A model generated the notes under the pieces. The model had not been told where the DNA came from. It saw only the letters and a list, made by a program, of their open reading frames with translations, and did not search any database. This document shows positions 14,746 to 16,979 of a stretch of DNA of 16,979 bases, piece by piece; within the stretch, counting starts at the first letter, position 1, and each line of letters opens with the position of its first letter. The position numbers and the translations under genes were made by a program. The stretch is from Oscillospiraceae bacterium (GTDB taxonomy: Bacteria > Bacillota > Clostridia > Oscillospirales > Ruminococcaceae), in the NCBI GenBank assembly GCA_017828835.1, contig JAGAEK010000130.1:1-16979 (forward strand), written 5' to 3'.

Positions 14746-15294
14746 ATGAAAAACAAAAAACTGCGTTCGCTCGCCGAATGTGCCGTTCTCACCGCTTTGG
14801 CCATTGTACTCAGTTACATCAAGATCCCCATCGGACTGAGCTTCGGCGGTTTCGGCGGTTCCATAGACCTGGTAATGATCCCGCTAATCGTGGCCGCATG
14901 CCGCTGGGGCCTGGGCTGGGGGCTGGGCACGGGGCTGATTTTCGGTACGCTGAAATTCTTCCTGGCTGGCGGCGCGGCGATAAACTGGCAGTCTATGCTG
15001 CTCGATTACAGTGTGGCGTACATGTTCGTGGGTTTCGCTGGACTCATCAAAAGAAAGCCCCGCCAGATGTGGCTGGCAGCCATCATCGGCTGTTTTGGGC
15101 GCTTCGTCATCCATTTTATCAGCGGCGTCACCATCTATGACATGTACATGGAGGACATCTTCGGTCTGCCCATGACCAATGTGGCGGTGTATTCCGCCCT
15201 CTACAACGGCTCGTACATGCTGCCCAATACGGCCCTTGCGGCAATCGTGTGCTTTGTGCTGGGCCGCAGCATGGAAAAGCAGCTTTTGAAATAA
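14746..15294 (+). CDS. thiT: ECF-type thiamine transporter S component ThiT
   Basis: A 182-residue membrane protein, the substrate-binding S component for thiamine that docks on a shared ECF energising module (EcfA, EcfA', EcfT, encoded elsewhere). About six hydrophobic helices are visible. Family marks: the N-terminal LAECAVLTALAIVLSYIKIP, a GGSIDLVMIPLIVAACRWG segment (about 37-55), then INWQSMLLDYSVAYMFVGFAGL (near 85-105, with the aromatic/acidic ligand-binding residues), and later HFISGVTIYDMYM and YNGSYMLPN segments. GGAGGAG lies 6-7 bases before the ATG. The TPP riboswitch upstream independently supports the function. The codon style is unlike the rest of the window: CTG makes up about half of the leucines, with ATC, GCC, GGC and CGC favoured, and the coding GC content is clearly higher. 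This suggests transfer from another lineage. Confidence 0.95.
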   Translation: MKNKKLRSLAECAVLTALAIVLSYIKIPIGLSFGGFGGSIDLVMIPLIVAACRWGLGWGLGTGLIFGTLKFFLAGGAAINWQSMLLDYSVAYMFVGFAGLIKRKPRQMWLAAIIGCFGRFVIHFISGVTIYDMYMEDIFGLPMTNVAVYSALYNGSYMLPNTALAAIVCFVLGRSMEKQLLK

Positions 15295-15308
15295 ATTTCC
15301 AAATGTCG

Positions 15309-15338
15309 CGCCGGGAGCAAACACTTCCGGCGTATTTT
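15309..15338 (+). terminator. Rho-independent terminator of thiT
   Basis: CGCCGGGA (15309-15316) pairs with TTCCGGCG (15325-15332; one G-T pair) around an 8-base loop, followed by TATTTTTATG. It is 15 bases after the thiT stop and could also slow transcription of the convergent gene. Confidence 0.85.
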
Positions 15339-15346
15339 TATGATTG

Positions 15347-16573
15347 TTATCTGTAAAGTTCGGTCTTACCCATTAACGCGCTCATAAGGATCGACGCATC
15401 GGGAACGTAAAGGCCTGTCGTTTCGGCGAGAGATTCCGTATATCTCGGAGTCGAGAGCGAGGATCTGCGGCCGCTTCTGTAAAGGACGAACGGGACCTTA
15501 TCGGAACAGTGGGTACGTATTTCAATCGGAGTCGGATGGTCGGGCATCAGTAATACGGAGAAATCTTCGCCGGATTTGCGCAATTCTTTGAGGATCGGAC
15601 CGACAACGTCTTTGTCGATAACTTCGATCGCTTTGACTTTATTTTCGTATTCTCCGCGGTGACCGTATTCGTCGGGAGCTTCCATGTGGACGTAGACCAT
15701 ATCGCACCCCTTTGAGAAAAGGTCGATCGCGGCAGAGGCTTTACCTTTATAGTTTGACGCGAGAGTCCCGGTCGCACCGGGTACTTCGGCGACTTCAAGC
15801 CCCGCGCATTTGCCGATACCTTTGATAAGGTCGACGGCTGAGATGACTCCGCCTTTCGCGTGGTAAAGCGAATAGAAACTGTCGAGCTTCGGCTTTACTC
15901 CTTCACCCCAGAACCAACAACAGTTTGCGGGCCTGAGGCCGCGTGCAATACGGTCTTTGTTTACGGGATGGTCTTCCAAAAGGACTCGGGAGCGTTTCAT
16001 TATGTCAAGCAGCAGGTCTCCGTATCTTCCGGAGGGAAGGTGGGATCTTACCGGCTTTTCAAGTATATCGTGAGGGGGAGTCAGAACGGTACCGGTGAGA
16101 GCATGTTTCAAAACGAAACAGTGGCGGTAGCTGATTCCGGGATACAAAGCGCAGGTATCGGAATTGAATTCTTTTGCAAGAAAATTTATCAGTTCGGTAG
16201 ATTCCGGAGTTGTGATCTCATCGCTGCTGTAGTCGATCATCGTCGCGTCTTCAAGGTTTTCCTCGTCGGAAACCGTTACAAGATTGCATCTGAAAGTCAC
16301 GTCGTCGTTTTCAAGCGAGATACCCATACTGACGGCTTCGAGCGGTGAGCGTCCGCTGTAATATTTTTTAGGATCGTACCCCATTACGGCAAGGTTTGCG
16401 GTGTCGCTTCCCGGCGTCATACCGTCGGGGATCGTCTTCGCGCATCCGACGCAGCCGTGGGAGGCCAAAAAGTCCATATTCGGTTTATATGCGTATTCGA
16501 GCGGCGTTTTGTTTTGCAGCTGAGGTATCGGGCGGTCAGCCATGCCGTCTCCGAGAATAACAAGACATTTCAT
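15347..16573 (-). CDS. apgM: ApgM-family cofactor-independent phosphoglycerate mutase / proposed homoserine kinase
   Basis: A 408-residue alkaline-phosphatase-superfamily enzyme of the archaeal-type iPGM (ApgM) group. Seen: MKCLVILGDGMADRP (metal-binding Asp), TPLEYAYKPNMDFLA, the nucleophile region TPGSDTANLAVMGYDP near 55-70, YYSGRSPLEAVSMGI near 73-88, HMEAPDEYGHRGEYENKVKA near 300 with metal-ligand Asp/His, and MPDHPTPIEIRTHCSDKVP near 350 with further ligands. Start: the ATG at 16573 is chosen; it begins the conserved MKCLVILGDG, with AAAGG upstream, while an in-frame TTG at 16591 would only add MKGNLY. It follows thrC by 19 bases, so it is likely in an operon with it. A subfamily of this fold (TIGR02535) beside threonine genes is proposed to be a homoserine kinase, which this context supports. 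A glycolytic mutase role cannot be excluded. Confidence 0.9.
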   Translation of the reverse strand: MKCLVILGDGMADRPIPQLQNKTPLEYAYKPNMDFLASHGCVGCAKTIPDGMTPGSDTANLAVMGYDPKKYYSGRSPLEAVSMGISLENDDVTFRCNLVTVSDEENLEDATMIDYSSDEITTPESTELINFLAKEFNSDTCALYPGISYRHCFVLKHALTGTVLTPPHDILEKPVRSHLPSGRYGDLLLDIMKRSRVLLEDHPVNKDRIARGLRPANCCWFWGEGVKPKLDSFYSLYHAKGGVISAVDLIKGIGKCAGLEVAEVPGATGTLASNYKGKASAAIDLFSKGCDMVYVHMEAPDEYGHRGEYENKVKAIEVIDKDVVGPILKELRKSGEDFSVLLMPDHPTPIEIRTHCSDKVPFVLYRSGRRSSLSTPRYTESLAETTGLYVPDASILMSALMGKTELYR

Positions 16574-16592
16574 ATATAAGTTACCTTTCAAG

Positions 16593-16979
16593 TTATTTTG
16601 AGAGCCATTCGCGAACGGCGGATTTCATATCCGCGGAATCGATATCCTGTTTAAACCGCACGGGAAGGGATCTGAGTTGTGCGAGCGAATCCGGGATACT
16701 GAGAGAAGATATATCGCAAAGCTCGTCGAGAGCTTCAAATTCATTTTGAGGAGCGGGTACGCCGATAGCGGGCAGAACGCTTTTTGCGAATTTGAACGGG
16801 CTTGCAGTAGAGACGACTACGCAAACGGTGTCGTCTGAAGATTTTTCTCTGTATTGATCGCAAACGTTGAGAGCGACGGCGGTATGAGGATCGCAAAGGT
16901 AGTTGAAGTTTTTGAAATATTTACCAATCGTTTCGGCAGTTTTGACGTCGTCTGCGTACCCTGCCGCAAACAGCTCGGA
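16593..16979 (-). CDS. thrC: Threonine synthase, C-terminal part (5' end outside window)
   Basis: The last 128 residues of a PLP-dependent threonine synthase, which converts O-phospho-L-homoserine to threonine. The frame is open to the window's right edge (start lies beyond). Family marks seen: FNYLCDPHTAVALNVCDQY (near visible residues 27-45), then VCVVSTASPFKFAKSVLPAI (about 54-73), the STASPxKF block typical of the longer, E. coli/yeast-like class of ThrC. The C-terminus ends with EWLSK. It is 19 bases upstream of the ApgM-like gene on the same strand, so the two probably share a transcript. The catalytic lysine lies in the missing N-terminal part. Confidence 0.9.
   Translation of the reverse strand, partial: SELFAAGYADDVKTAETIGKYFKNFNYLCDPHTAVALNVCDQYREKSSDDTVCVVVSTASPFKFAKSVLPAIGVPAPQNEFEALDELCDISSLSIPDSLAQLRSLPVRFKQDIDSADMKSAVREWLSK

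Noticed and set aside
14715..15140. A 141-codon frame overlapping thiT in another reading frame
   Set aside because: It is an artefact of the GC-rich thiT codons. The translation lacks membrane segments and known motifs, while the ThiT frame has both plus a good ribosome site.
1..16979. Mobile elements, phage genes, defence systems, CRISPR array, tRNA or rRNA
   Set aside because: No transposase, integrase, spaced direct repeats, terminal inverted repeats or RNA gene cores were recognised. Nearly all coding space is housekeeping or sporulation genes.

Overview
The window looks like a chromosomal segment of an anaerobic, endospore-forming member of the Clostridia. Evidence is spoIIR and a cotJ spore-coat operon, a single-chain pyruvate:ferredoxin oxidoreductase, the MEP isoprenoid pathway (ispE), strong Shine-Dalgarno sites and sigma-A promoters, and an AT-leaning codon style rich in ATA and AGA. 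The finer taxon cannot be fixed from this sequence alone.

Layout. Positions 1-3143 (+) carry a compact run: the 3' part of rmuC, lplA, a small DUF1294 membrane protein and a winged-helix, AlkZ-like protein. Positions 3146-7097 (-) read, in transcription order, aminotransferase, terminator hairpin, DUF362/ferredoxin protein, ispE, leader hairpin, spoIIR. Positions 7270-7909 (-) are cotJA-cotJB-cotJC, with cotJC cut to 69 codons. Divergent from it is fba (+), which meets the large nifJ gene (-) tail to tail, each with its own terminator. A 319-bp divergent promoter region separates nifJ from a CNNM/CorC-type transporter (+). Next come a complete TPP riboswitch unit and thiT (+). At the right edge are an ApgM-family phosphomutase-like gene and the 3' part of thrC (-).

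How the genes fit together. fba and nifJ are central carbon metabolism: triose formation, then pyruvate to acetyl-CoA with reduced ferredoxin. nifJ needs thiamine diphosphate, and thiT under a TPP riboswitch imports thiamine. The ApgM-like gene directly follows thrC on the same strand. That context matches the ApgM subfamily proposed to act as the homoserine kinase of threonine synthesis rather than as a glycolytic mutase. lplA would attach lipoate to carrier proteins encoded elsewhere.

No CRISPR array, transposon, phage gene, tRNA or rRNA was seen, and I found no wholly new multi-gene system. The points most worth a second look are the thrC/ApgM pair, the truncated cotJC, the GC-rich and CTG-rich thiT behind an AT-rich riboswitch leader, the short leader ORF before the AlkZ-like gene, the spoIIR leader hairpin, and an 11-bp-phased TACAAA repeat upstream of the aminotransferase.
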